NCBI GenBank assembly: GCA_016716185.1
Contig: JADJWV010000002.1
Span: 1,650,501-1,714,500 of the forward strand
Source: Saprospiraceae bacterium
GTDB taxonomy: Bacteria; Bacteroidota; Bacteroidia; Chitinophagales; Saprospiraceae
Direction: 5' to 3'
Length of the DNA stretch: 64,000 nucleotides
In this document: in pieces, positions 9,086 through 17,834 of the stretch
Numbering within the stretch: the first letter of the stretch is position 1
How the letters are laid out: each line of letters opens with the position of its first letter
Position numbers and translations under genes: made by a program
Notes under the pieces: generated by a model
What the model was told of the DNA's origin: nothing
The model's database searches: none
Seen by the model: only the letters and a program-made list of their open reading frames with translations

Positions 9086-9682
9086 ATGGAAGTCGAGTTT
9101 GTGGGTGCGTTTCCTGTGTATTCCAAAATTCCGGAAGGGAATTTGCCTGAGATTGCTTTCTGGGGCAGATCAAATGTTGGAAAGAGCAGTCTGATCAATT
9201 TAATATGCCAGCGCAAAAATCTGGCAAAAGTATCCGGTATTCCGGGTAAAACCCAGTCCTTCGTGCAATATAAGGTAAATGATCAATGGATGCTCATGGA
9301 CCTTCCAGGTTATGGTTATGCCAGAGTCGGTAAAAAATTGAAGGCCCACTGGACTTATGAAATTCCTAAATATCTGAAAAATAGACACAATCTTTGCCTT
9401 TTGAATGTTTTGATCGATTCTTCTATTGAACCTCAGGAAATAGATCTTGAAACCATGCGTTACCTTGGGCAGTTGGGTGTTCCATTTTATATCATCATGA
9501 CCAAATCAGACCGGTGTACCAAGCAAAAATTAAAACAATTTCAGAATGATTTAAATAAAGCGATGTATAACGATTGGGAATCATTACCTCCGCAATTTTT
9601 TGTGAGCGCTCAGACGGGAAATGGAAGGAGTGAACTGTTGGATGCATATCAGCAGATCCTGATTCAAATTAAAACAAACTGA
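9086..9682 (+). CDS. engB: Ribosome biogenesis GTPase EngB (YsxC/YihA)
   Basis: TRAFAC-class GTPase needed for large-subunit ribosome assembly. The 198 residues show G1 GRSNVGKSS (27-35), G2 Thr in GKTQS near 54, G3 DLPG (72-75) and G4 TKSD (139-142), with the conserved GYGYARV after G3. The length is standard. Two bases separate its stop from the next ATG, so it is coupled to the acyltransferase gene downstream. Confidence 0.95.
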   Translation: MEVEFVGAFPVYSKIPEGNLPEIAFWGRSNVGKSSLINLICQRKNLAKVSGIPGKTQSFVQYKVNDQWMLMDLPGYGYARVGKKLKAHWTYEIPKYLKNRHNLCLLNVLIDSSIEPQEIDLETMRYLGQLGVPFYIIMTKSDRCTKQKLKQFQNDLNKAMYNDWESLPPQFFVSAQTGNGRSELLDAYQQILIQIKTN

Positions 9683-9684
9683 AT

Positions 9685-11397
9685 ATGGCAAGCATGCAAC
9701 AAAAGCCAGAAGATTATAAAGTATACGATCATTTGATCGGAGATATTCACCTTTGGCCATTGTCAAAATTTGTGATCCAGAGAAAAGCATTTCTGAATAA
9801 GTTGAACAGCGATGTTTTCGAACAGTTTAAGTTGCAAGGAGTGAACGAAGTCGATCAGGCTATTGCGAAAACTATGCACCAGGAAAAGCAACGCGTTAAG
9901 ACAAATCCTTGGAAAGCAGATCCACCCAATGAAATCCAATATTACAGAAAGATTCAAAATGAATACAATGCAAATCAGTTGCTTGCTGATAAGCATAAAG
10001 GCAATCTCGAAACCCTCGGTCGTTTAATCAATCGCTTTAGTCAGGAGATTATATGCCATTTCAATCCGAAGACTTTTTTATTAGTGAGGAAATGGAGCGA
10101 TTTTATTTTTCATACGTTGTTGTATTCTTTCAAATGGTCTGATATTTTCCGTATCAAGAAACTCAGAGAAGAAAACAGATCGGCCATTCGAATTAACGGA
10201 TATACTTCGGAACTTCGCAATTTATTTAATGACCACATTGTCGTTCTGGTTCCTACGCACTCCAGCAATCTGGACTCCATTTGCATAGGTTACTCCATTG
10301 ATTTGTCTTTAGGATTACCAGCATTTTCTTATGGTGCGGGTTTGAATTTATTTGACAGCGAATTTTTCGCATTCTTTATGAACAGGCTTGGAGCCTATAA
10401 GGTGGATCGGCGCAAAAAAAATCCTATTTATCTTCAGACGCTTACCGCATACAGCAAATTATCGGTATTTGAAGGAGTCAATACGATATTTTTTCCCGGC
10501 GGAACCCGTAGCAGATCTGGTGAAGTGGAATCTAAATTAAAATTGGGATTGCTGGGATCATTGATACAGGCACAGCGCATGTTGTTGGAAGCCAATTCTC
10601 CGCAAAAAATCGTCGTCGTTCCTGTAGTGCTTACTTATGAGTCGGTTTTGGAAGCCCGTTCCTTGATGTTGCAACATCTTTCCGTAAGCGGCCAGGAACG
10701 ATTTACAGCCCGAGCGAAAAAACCAGGGTTCGGCGCTTATTATAAATTTTTATTCCGCGTATTAAAAAGTCAAAGCCAGATATACCTCACGTTTGGAAAG
10801 CCCATGGATGTATTTGGAAATCAATTGGATGATCAAGCCAACAGCCTGGATCATAAATCTCATGTAGTCCATTTGAAAGATTACTTCAGTACAAAAGGAA
10901 AATTTATCAAGGACGATCAAAGGGAAATGATTTATACGCGCGAACTCGGAGAAAAGATTGCCGAAGCTTACAAGATTTACAATTATGTTTTACCGGCTCA
11001 TCTCGTTGCTTATGCAGCATTTTTGCTTTTGTCAAAAATGAATCCGCAGCACGATATTTACAGTTTGGTGCAACTACCAGAAGAAGAATATTTCTTTCCG
11101 GAAAAATCATTGGCTGATATTTGTGCCCAGTTGCAATTGATCTTGATTCAGCGAAGTGAAGAAGATAAAATAATTTATCCAAAGGAAATTGAAGGTAATG
11201 TTTCAATACTTATAGCCAAGGGTATTAAACATCTTGGAGTGTATCATCTGAAGCGTATCCTGGCTCAGGATAATTATGGCAGGTATTACAGTGAAGATTT
11301 TATCGGTTTGTTGTATTATGCCAATCGTTTACAAAATATTGAGCTTCAAAACGAGATAGACTGGAGTTCTGTTCAATGGGAATCAGATCGGTTTTAA
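9685..11397 (+). CDS. PlsB/GNPAT-like 1-acyl-glycerol-phosphate acyltransferase family protein
   Basis: Probable glycerol-3-phosphate acyltransferase or related phospholipid-synthesis enzyme. The 570-residue length is well above that of PlsC and closer to PlsB or DHAP acyltransferases. The acyltransferase motifs are present: the catalytic HxxxxD as THSSNLDS near residue 191, and motif III as FFPGGTRSRSG near 270, where the usual Glu of PEGTRS is Gly. An alpha-helical N-terminal region of about 170 residues precedes the catalytic domain. No signal peptide or strong TM segment is seen; membrane association is inferred. It lies 2 bp behind engB. Confidence 0.75.
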   Translation: MASMQQKPEDYKVYDHLIGDIHLWPLSKFVIQRKAFLNKLNSDVFEQFKLQGVNEVDQAIAKTMHQEKQRVKTNPWKADPPNEIQYYRKIQNEYNANQLLADKHKGNLETLGRLINRFSQEIICHFNPKTFLLVRKWSDFIFHTLLYSFKWSDIFRIKKLREENRSAIRINGYTSELRNLFNDHIVVLVPTHSSNLDSICIGYSIDLSLGLPAFSYGAGLNLFDSEFFAFFMNRLGAYKVDRRKKNPIYLQTLTAYSKLSVFEGVNTIFFPGGTRSRSGEVESKLKLGLLGSLIQAQRMLLEANSPQKIVVVPVVLTYESVLEARSLMLQHLSVSGQERFTARAKKPGFGAYYKFLFRVLKSQSQIYLTFGKPMDVFGNQLDDQANSLDHKSHVVHLKDYFSTKGKFIKDDQREMIYTRELGEKIAEAYKIYNYVLPAHLVAYAAFLLLSKMNPQHDIYSLVQLPEEEYFFPEKSLADICAQLQLILIQRSEEDKIIYPKEIEGNVSILIAKGIKHLGVYHLKRILAQDNYGRYYSEDFIGLLYYANRLQNIELQNEIDWSSVQWESDRF

Positions 11398-11420
11398 TTT
11401 CATAATTCAGTTTTCCCATC

Positions 11421-11966
11421 ATGCATTACATCATTCTGGATCTCGAAGCAACCTGTTGGAACGATACCATTCAAAATCGCGAACAGGAAATTATTGAAAT
11501 AGCAGCTTGCCGGATCAACGCTTACGGAAAAATTGAAAATACATTTACCAGTCTTATTAAACCACAAAAATATCCTTTACTATCATCTTACTGTAAACAA
11601 CTCACGGGTATCGAACAAATAGAAGTGGACCGTGCTAAAAAATTTGATTGGGTCCTTAATGAATTTTTGAATTGGTGTGAGTACGATGAGATCAACCCCT
11701 TAAGTATCTTTACCTGGGGAAAGACAGACCTTCAACTGCTTACGCAGTCATGTGATATCTACCAATTGGAGATGGATTGGCTGGGGCAATACGTCGATAT
11801 GAAATCCATTTATGCACGAATGAAAGGATTGCCCAAACTGGTGGGACTGGATAAAGCCTTGATGTTGGAAAATTTTGAATTTGAAGGCAATCGACACCGC
11901 GCTTTGCCGGATGCAGTGAACCTGGCAAAAATATTTGTAAAATACCTCGAAGAATTCAATGAATAA
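11421..11966 (+). CDS. DEDDh-type 3'-5' exonuclease
   Basis: 181-residue RNase T/DnaQ-fold exonuclease. The metal-binding acidic residues are D7 and E9 (LDLEAT, motif ExoI), D103 (WGKTD, ExoII) and H159/D164 (HRALPD, ExoIII DEDDh). The domain layout most resembles the ERI1/KapD subgroup of RNA or short-oligonucleotide exonucleases, but the substrate cannot be read from the sequence. Its 3' end overlaps the selU start by 8 bp, indicating an operon with the two selenium genes. Confidence 0.85.
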   Translation: MHYIILDLEATCWNDTIQNREQEIIEIAACRINAYGKIENTFTSLIKPQKYPLLSSYCKQLTGIEQIEVDRAKKFDWVLNEFLNWCEYDEINPLSIFTWGKTDLQLLTQSCDIYQLEMDWLGQYVDMKSIYARMKGLPKLVGLDKALMLENFEFEGNRHRALPDAVNLAKIFVKYLEEFNE

Positions 11967-13056
11967 TCCGGATGCGATCAATTTCGCAATACCTGTACAA
12001 TCTGCAGTGCGGTATTTGCCATTTACTTCGGATCTGTATCAGGAGGGATGCATTCTTGTTGATGTAAGGTCGCCTTCTGAATATGCAAAGGGTCACATTC
12101 CAAATGCATTCAATCTACCCTTGTTTTCGGATGCAGAGCGAGCAGAAGTAGGTTTGCTTTATAAACAAAAGGGCAAACAATTGGCGACAATAAAGGGTTT
12201 GGAAATCGTGGGTAAAAAGTTATCTGAACTTGCAACAAATGCCATTCGATTGAGTCAGGGAAAAGAGATCTTCGCTTATTGCTGGCGGGGAGGAATGCGG
12301 AGTGCAAGCATGGCCTGGTTATTTGCAACCGCCGGAATTGAAACCTATGTGATTCAGGGAGGATATAAGAATTATAGAAATTATGTACTTAATGGATTCA
12401 GGAATACCGCAATAAATATTATTGTACTCGGTGGAAAAACGGGAACAGGTAAAACCAGAATACTAAACAGCCTGGAAAAAAATGGGGAGCCTGTTGTCGA
12501 TCTCGAGAGAATTGCACACCACAAAGGTTCGGCATTTGGCTGGATAGGGGAGGAGCAGCAACCTACGAATGAACAGTTTGAAAATAATCTACATAAAGAA
12601 TGGTGTAACATTGAATCGAAGTGGAATTATGTTTGGCTCGAAAACGAAAGCAGGTCGGTAGGCAGCAATTTTATTCCCCTGGATTTGTGGACACAAATGA
12701 AAGCATCGACCTTGATTGATGTAGAAAGATCTTTGGATCTGCGATTGCAAATTCTGGTAGACAGTTATGCTCAAACCCGTATTGATGATTTAATCGAATC
12801 CTTTCGAAAAATTGAAAAACGTCTTGGACATGAAGCCACTGCAAAAGCAATTCAATTGATACAGAACAATGATATTAAAGAAGCAGCAGCGATCGCGTTG
12901 AGATATTACGATAAATGTTATGCCTATAATCTCGAACAAAACAAGAGTCCGAAAATAGTGAAGTGCAAATTTGAAAATGAAACGGATGAAGATATCGTTA
13001 ATAAACTCATTAAATTGAGAAAAGAAAACCAATATGGAAGAACGCATACCCATTAA
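11959..13056 (+). CDS. selU: tRNA 2-selenouridine synthase
   Basis: Also called mnmH. Converts 2-thiouridine at the wobble position of certain tRNAs to 2-selenouridine through a geranylated intermediate, using selenophosphate. The 365 residues contain an N-terminal rhodanese domain (DVRSPSEYAKGHI) with catalytic C108 in YCWRGGMRS, followed by a P-loop GGKTGTGKT at 158-166 in the C-terminal half. The gene overlaps the exonuclease by 8 bp and selD by 23 bp. Confidence 0.93.
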   Translation: MNNPDAINFAIPVQSAVRYLPFTSDLYQEGCILVDVRSPSEYAKGHIPNAFNLPLFSDAERAEVGLLYKQKGKQLATIKGLEIVGKKLSELATNAIRLSQGKEIFAYCWRGGMRSASMAWLFATAGIETYVIQGGYKNYRNYVLNGFRNTAINIIVLGGKTGTGKTRILNSLEKNGEPVVDLERIAHHKGSAFGWIGEEQQPTNEQFENNLHKEWCNIESKWNYVWLENESRSVGSNFIPLDLWTQMKASTLIDVERSLDLRLQILVDSYAQTRIDDLIESFRKIEKRLGHEATAKAIQLIQNNDIKEAAAIALRYYDKCYAYNLEQNKSPKIVKCKFENETDEDIVNKLIKLRKENQYGRTHTH

Positions 13057-14107
13057 ATTGACACAATTCAGTCATGGCGCAGGCTGTGGATGTAAGATTG
13101 CTCCCGGAGTGCTCGAACAAATTTTATCGGGCCTGCCGGTAGAAAATCATCCGAATTTGTTGGTGGGCTATGAGAACAAAGACGATGCAGCAGTTTATGA
13201 TCTTGGTAATGGAACGGCGATCATTTCAACCACTGATTTCTTTATGCCAATTGTCGACGATGCTTTTCAATTTGGACGCATTGCTTCTGTAAATGCGATC
13301 AGCGACGTTTTTGCTATGGGTGGCACACCCTTGTTGGCTATTGGTATATTGGGATGGCCGGTGGACAAGATTGATACGTATTGGGCAGGCGTAGTTTTAG
13401 AAGGGGCGAAATCCGTTTGCAAGGAAGCAGGGATTCCATTAGCCGGTGGACATTCAATCGATTGTCCGGAGCCTGTTTTTGGATTGGCGGTCACGGGTTT
13501 GGTAGCAATTCCAAATTTAAAAACGAACGCAGGAGCCAGGCCGGGAGACATCCTGTTTTTAACGAAAGGATTGGGTGTCGGCATTCTGACGACGGCTGAG
13601 AAAAAGGGGATGTTGATGGAAGAACACAAAGAAGTAGCAATTCAAAGTATGCTACGACTGAATGCCGTGGGTGCCAGGCTCAGTCAGATTTCTGGAGTTC
13701 ATGCGATGACCGATGTTACCGGATTTGGACTGGCCGGGCATTTGTTAGAACTCTGCGAAGGCTCCGGATGTAATGCTCTCGTACATTATGTTAAGTTGCC
13801 ATTATTAGAAGGGCAATTAGCCCATTATCTGGAACAGCAGGCGATACCGGGAGGGACCCATCGCAACTGGAAGAGTTACGGACAAAAGCTGCAACTGGCC
13901 GATGAGACCTGGAAATACATTCTGGCAGATCCACAAACCAGCGGAGGTTTATTGATTGCTGTAGCTCCAGAATCTGCTCCTGTAGTCCGGGAGATTCTGA
14001 ATCAGGAAAATCTGTACAATGAGCCCATCGGTAAAATTCTTCAAAAGGAGCAATTGGCTGCAACAAGGGAGTCAGTAAAGGTCGATAAGAGAATCATCGT
14101 GGAATAG
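13034..14107 (+). CDS. selD: Selenide, water dikinase (selenophosphate synthetase)
   Basis: Makes selenophosphate from selenide and ATP, the selenium donor used by SelU. The 357 residues carry GAGCGCK at 16-21; Cys18 and Lys21 align with catalytic Cys17 and Lys20 of the E. coli enzyme, so this is a Cys form with no in-frame TGA. Further motifs are STTDFFMPIVDD (ATP/Mg) and GGHSID. The 23-bp overlap with selU implies coupled expression. selA, selB and a SECIS-bearing gene are not visible, so use for tRNA 2-selenouridine is the simplest reading. Confidence 0.95.
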   Translation: MEERIPIKLTQFSHGAGCGCKIAPGVLEQILSGLPVENHPNLLVGYENKDDAAVYDLGNGTAIISTTDFFMPIVDDAFQFGRIASVNAISDVFAMGGTPLLAIGILGWPVDKIDTYWAGVVLEGAKSVCKEAGIPLAGGHSIDCPEPVFGLAVTGLVAIPNLKTNAGARPGDILFLTKGLGVGILTTAEKKGMLMEEHKEVAIQSMLRLNAVGARLSQISGVHAMTDVTGFGLAGHLLELCEGSGCNALVHYVKLPLLEGQLAHYLEQQAIPGGTHRNWKSYGQKLQLADETWKYILADPQTSGGLLIAVAPESAPVVREILNQENLYNEPIGKILQKEQLAATRESVKVDKRIIVE

Positions 14108-14295
14108 AGGCGTATGAGAGTGCCTACGAAATATGAATATGACTTGGAAACCAGGAGGCAGAGTAATCATAAAAGCATATTAACATAATATAAATTATGG
14201 GAAAAATAATAATTTGATTACTTACTTGAAATCCTGTATTTTTCTATTTCATTGAGCTATTCTTGAATAGCCATTCTTATTCACAAATAAATCAA

Positions 14296-14964
14296 ATGGC
14301 CATGACTTCCAATTTATTCAGCCAAAGATTTGTAGCACTCAATTTTATTTTCGCTGCGGTCTTGATCACCACCGGTTATCTCATTCAGCCAGTCCATTTA
14401 CAGGATGGATTAAATGTCGGCAATTTGCTCCTGGCTCACGAAAATCAGGATTTATTTATCTGGTCTTTCAGAATACTGGTGTTTGGAAATTTTATGGCCA
14501 TCATGGGACTTACAGGATTAGGATCGCTGTTGCGAACAAATTCCATTCATCCGGTTTTACAACCGGGAATTATCGTTTGTTGTCTGGCATTGCTTCTAAG
14601 TTCGCTGGCTGAAGGATATTTTATGGATATGGGTGCCTGGGGCGGTTGGAAACTAACAACGATTGAACAAAGTAATCAGGAACCTTTTGTGGGAAGCATG
14701 GATGTCACTTATCAATGGGTAAGTTGTTTCCGGCGCATGGGTTACATGTTCTTTTGTCTGGGATTGATACCAGTTGGACTTGCTTTTAGCAAGGATTCAT
14801 TTTTTTCAAAAGTAATTGGATATGTTGCGATGGCCTTCGGTGTGCTTGGAATCGCAGTCATGCTCATCGATGATTCGGGAACTGGTTTTTACCCGGTGGT
14901 CAGAACTGCCTATACTTTGTTCTTTTTATTACTTGCTTATCGGTGTTGGAATAATTTGAAATAG
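14296..14964 (+). CDS. Multi-spanning membrane protein of unknown function (intact copy)
   Basis: I do not recognise the family. From the ATG at 14296 it has 222 residues, with about six hydrophobic segments (for example ALNFIFAAVLITTGYLI, ILVFGNFMAIMGLTGLGSLL, GIIVCCLALLLSSLAEG, MGYMFFCLGLIPVGLAF, VIGYVAMAFGVLGIAVMLI, AYTLFFLLLAY). A conserved soluble loop between the third and fourth holds a DMGAWGGWK and FVGSMDVTYQW stretch. An in-frame TTG at 14263 would add 11 polar residues and is less likely. A second, broken copy lies at 17.0-17.7 kb; the last 354 bp of the two are about 96% identical. Confidence 0.7.
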   Translation: MAMTSNLFSQRFVALNFIFAAVLITTGYLIQPVHLQDGLNVGNLLLAHENQDLFIWSFRILVFGNFMAIMGLTGLGSLLRTNSIHPVLQPGIIVCCLALLLSSLAEGYFMDMGAWGGWKLTTIEQSNQEPFVGSMDVTYQWVSCFRRMGYMFFCLGLIPVGLAFSKDSFFSKVIGYVAMAFGVLGIAVMLIDDSGTGFYPVVRTAYTLFFLLLAYRCWNNLK

Positions 14965-14978
14965 AATTCAAGCTTGAT
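14625..14978 (+). repeat. 354-bp direct repeat, copy 1
   Basis: Runs from GGATATGGGTGCC inside the membrane protein gene to AAGCTTGAT just after its stop. It aligns without gaps to 17344-17697; I count 13 mismatches by eye (about 96% identity). Both copies end at the same palindrome TCAAGCTTGA. Confidence 0.9.
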
Positions 14979-15162
14979 CGTCGATATTTTATTAAAGGCA
15001 GTAATCTTGGAACACAATGATAATCCTGCGTTTAAATTTAAAAACATACTCAATGTTTTTTTAAATAACCCTAGCCTATTGACAACGATTATTTTTTTAA
15101 ATACTTGTTTGTTTATTGAATTTTAAATATCGCGATTTAAAATTCAAAACTTCAAATGCCTT

Positions 15163-15606
15163 TTATTGTTCAACAACAAGAAATTTCCAGATTGATATTT
15201 CCTTATATTTTTCGCAAAATGGGTAGTATAGTGGATATGGTAAGGAATATCTAGTAGAGTCGATGAATTGAAGAGTATTATTTGTATCAAGGTCAAAGAG
15301 GTGGAGAGAATATGAATATTCATATGGGATATAATTGTAACCAGGATCAATGTAGAACTTATATGGACCTGCACTTGAATTTTGAAATAAATTTTTATTA
15401 GAAACGAATATGGTATCTTTATTTTCTTCGATTATTAATAAGATCAGGTCAGGTCCATCATTCGCATCCCAAGGTTGACCTGAAGTATTTGCAGGAATTG
15501 AATCTACTTCTACTCTGATAAGTTTGGAGGGCCTTTCAGGGAAGTCATTATTAAAACATCCACCGAAAATTAATATTATGACGAAAGGAATTGATAATTT
15601 CAGCAT
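15163..15606 (-). CDS. Small lipoprotein of unknown function
   Basis: 147 residues with a type II signal ending IFGGC (Cys17). The mature part begins with a short polar linker, then a segment (GQPWDANDGPDLILLIIEENKDTIFV) whose Trp-Asp and Pro-Asp spacing recalls the C2-like beta-sandwich lipoproteins common in Bacteroidota. That resemblance is weak. The gene is AT-rich relative to its surroundings and lies between the two copies of the 354-bp direct repeat. Confidence 0.6.
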   Translation of the reverse strand: MLKLSIPFVIILIFGGCFNNDFPERPSKLIRVEVDSIPANTSGQPWDANDGPDLILLIIEENKDTIFVSNKNLFQNSSAGPYKFYIDPGYNYIPYEYSYSLHLFDLDTNNTLQFIDSTRYSLPYPLYYPFCEKYKEISIWKFLVVEQ

Positions 15607-15766
15607 TATTTGTAAGGTTCTTTAATGAAACGAAATTAATATTTTCTTATTATATTTGGAATAATATCATAAATTTGAGAAGCTCAAACGACATTAAATT
15701 AATAGAAAGGAATGTGTGCCAATTAGCCTGTTATCTTTACTTTGACCCATTTTAAAACTTTAATAA

Positions 15767-16360
15767 ATGAAGATATTCGTTGTTATTGCGCTTTTATTCT
15801 TTCAGGTAAATCTTTTTGGCCAAATATATGCTGAAATAAATGCAGGAATAAATTATTCTAATGCTTTTCAAAGATTTTCTCCACTTAATATATACGACTT
15901 AGATAGTGATTTCGATTGGAAAGTCGGACTTGGATTAGGGATAAAAGTTAAAAACAAATGGATTTTAAAGTCGGGAATATATGCCTCGTTAAGAACTTCG
16001 AAAGGCGCAATTCTTTTTGGACCTCCTGGTTTTAAAGTTAGATCAACATTTTCTTTTTTTGAAATTCCGGTAATTTATTACCGGAATTTTCTTCACAAGA
16101 ATTTGTATTTGGGCGGTGGATTTGTTAATTGCTTTCAAGTTGCACCTGCCACGCATTTAATAGATGAAAAGACATTTCAGATTGATTTGTCGTTAAATGC
16201 AAAATATTACCTAACTAATAGATTGAACGTTGAGCTATCTTACCAATTAGGGGATGTTTTTAGTTTGTTCAACACAGAAAAAAGTAGATATTTATTTTCT
16301 ACCGGTAATTTATCTATCAATTTTGCATTTATTAGCATTAAAAATAAAATTACAAACTAA
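15767..16360 (+). CDS. Outer-membrane beta-barrel protein of unknown function
   Basis: 197 residues with an N-terminal signal (MKIFVVIALLFFQVNLFGQ) followed by repeated short amphipathic strands such as AEINAGINYS, WKVGLGLGIKVK, LYLGGGFV and LNVELSYQLG. This matches the small PorT-like or OMP_b-brl barrel class. It is co-directional with the next lipoprotein gene (6-bp gap), so the pair may work together at the outer membrane. AT-rich. Confidence 0.6.
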   Translation: MKIFVVIALLFFQVNLFGQIYAEINAGINYSNAFQRFSPLNIYDLDSDFDWKVGLGLGIKVKNKWILKSGIYASLRTSKGAILFGPPGFKVRSTFSFFEIPVIYYRNFLHKNLYLGGGFVNCFQVAPATHLIDEKTFQIDLSLNAKYYLTNRLNVELSYQLGDVFSLFNTEKSRYLFSTGNLSINFAFISIKNKITN

Positions 16361-16366
16361 TCAAGT

Positions 16367-16969
16367 ATGAAGAATCTATTTAGATTAGTACTAATAATTG
16401 TGTCGAGTTGTCTTTTACTTGCCTGCGAGAAACATTCATTAGGTTTTGAAAGGGTAGTTAGCATTAATGAAATACGCGATTATTTACCCGATGCGATTTT
16501 TAAAAGTGGAAAAGTAGTCTATAAAAATCAGTGGGGAAAAGAGTGGATTCTTGATATCGTATATCGAGAATATATAAATAATTTAAGCTATAAAACAGAA
16601 GTATACGAAGCTGAAGAATTTAGAATTACATTGGTAGACACGAGTGTAAATTTTTCTATTGTTCTACAAGGAGGTGCAAATTATACTGACGGAGGATTGG
16701 TTAAAACATTAATATGTTACTTAATGCCTTTTAATGAAAGTGGCTCACTAATTTTTAATATTTTCTTTCCTTTAAGTGTTAAAAAGCAAAGAAGTTCAAA
16801 TTTTGCGAGCTTAATAAGCATCAATAACAAAGAATATAAGGATGTGTATTTTGCAAAAAGTTCTTCAAGTCAGTTTTACTCGCAAATGTTTATCAATCGA
16901 AATGAAGGCGTTGTTGCATTTGAAGATAGATTCAATGAAATTTGGACTTTTGACCGATATATTGAGTAA
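16367..16969 (+). CDS. Lipoprotein of unknown function
   Basis: 200 residues beginning with a type II signal (LVLIIVSSCLLLAC, predicted lipidation at Cys20). The rest is a soluble, beta-rich sequence without a motif I recognise. It follows the barrel gene by 6 bp and is probably its operon partner. Base composition is AT-rich, like the two preceding genes. No homologue in the window. Confidence 0.55.
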   Translation: MKNLFRLVLIIVSSCLLLACEKHSLGFERVVSINEIRDYLPDAIFKSGKVVYKNQWGKEWILDIVYREYINNLSYKTEVYEAEEFRITLVDTSVNFSIVLQGGANYTDGGLVKTLICYLMPFNESGSLIFNIFFPLSVKKQRSSNFASLISINNKEYKDVYFAKSSSSQFYSQMFINRNEGVVAFEDRFNEIWTFDRYIE

Positions 16970-17033
16970 TTTTGTAATACGCACTCCCCTTTCTAAACTG
17001 CAATAAACAAAAACATGTATGCGAGCAACAATT

Positions 17034-17683
17034 TTTAACAATCGTTTCGCGGCCGCATAATTCGGTTTGTCAACCGTACTTATACCAATGGGATATTTAT
17101 TGCTCCCGGTGGCGATTTAGGCCGATTTGAATTTTAAGTTCCTTGTTGACGGCACAAGAACATCAGACAGTCATTATCTGGTCATTCACGATCCTGGTTT
17201 TTGATAATTTTCTGGGCATTGTGGGATTGGTATCGCTGGGCGGATTAATGAGAAGCCTTGAGGTGTTTCTAGTCATGCAATCCGGGATTTTCGTTAGCTG
17301 CCGGGCTTTATTGGTTGGGTCGATTGCAAGAGGCATATTTTTTGGATATGGGTGCCTGGGGCGGTTGGAAACTGACAACGATTGAACAAAGTAATCAGGA
17401 ACCTTTTGTGGGAAGCATGGATGTCACTTATCAATGGGTAAGTTGTTTCCGGCGCATGGGTTACATGTTCTTTCGTCTGGGATTGATACCAGTTGGACTT
17501 GCTTTTATCGAGGATTCATTTTTTCCAAAAGCATTTGGATATATTGCGATGGCCTTTGGTGTGCTTGGAATCGCAGTCATGCTCATCGATGATTCGGGAA
17601 CCGGATTTTACCCGGTGGTCAGAGCTGTCTATACTTTGTTCTTTTTATTACTTGCTTATCGGTGTTGGAATAATTTGAAATAG
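17034..17683 (+). pseudogene. Decayed second copy of the multi-spanning membrane protein
   Basis: The translated remnants follow the intact gene at 14296-14964 in order: an N-terminal piece with in-frame stops at 17058-17060 and 17118-17120, a frame change near 17140, a middle piece (IIWSFTILVFDNFLGIVG against FIWSFRILVFGNFMAIMG), a one-base insertion near 17335, and a 3' part that is about 96% identical at DNA level. At least two stops and two frameshifts exclude a full-length product. The 5' half is far more diverged than the 3' half. Confidence 0.85.
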
Positions 17684-17697
17684 AATTCAAGCTTGAT
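17344..17697 (+). repeat. 354-bp direct repeat, copy 2
   Basis: Partner of 14625-14978 in the same orientation, with no indels between the copies. The two copies bracket about 2.4 kb holding three AT-rich genes and the 5' part of the pseudogene. Confidence 0.9.
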
Positions 17698-17834
17698 TTT
17701 AGTTAAATTCAAAAATTAATATGATCTTTTTACAATCATTCTATGACCACGTTAAATAAATAAGTCCGGGTTTTTAATAAATTTTCTCTGAATATTTAGA
17801 GATTTTATATTATATTAGCCTGAAATTTACCAAC

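Noticed and set aside
13034..13093. Possible selenocysteine codon in SelD
   Set aside because: The active-site position is encoded by a cysteine codon (Cys18) and no in-frame TGA occurs there.
14625..17697. Composite transposon formed by the direct repeats
   Set aside because: The repeats are parts of a membrane-protein gene, not insertion sequences; no transposase, terminal inverted repeats or target duplication were found.
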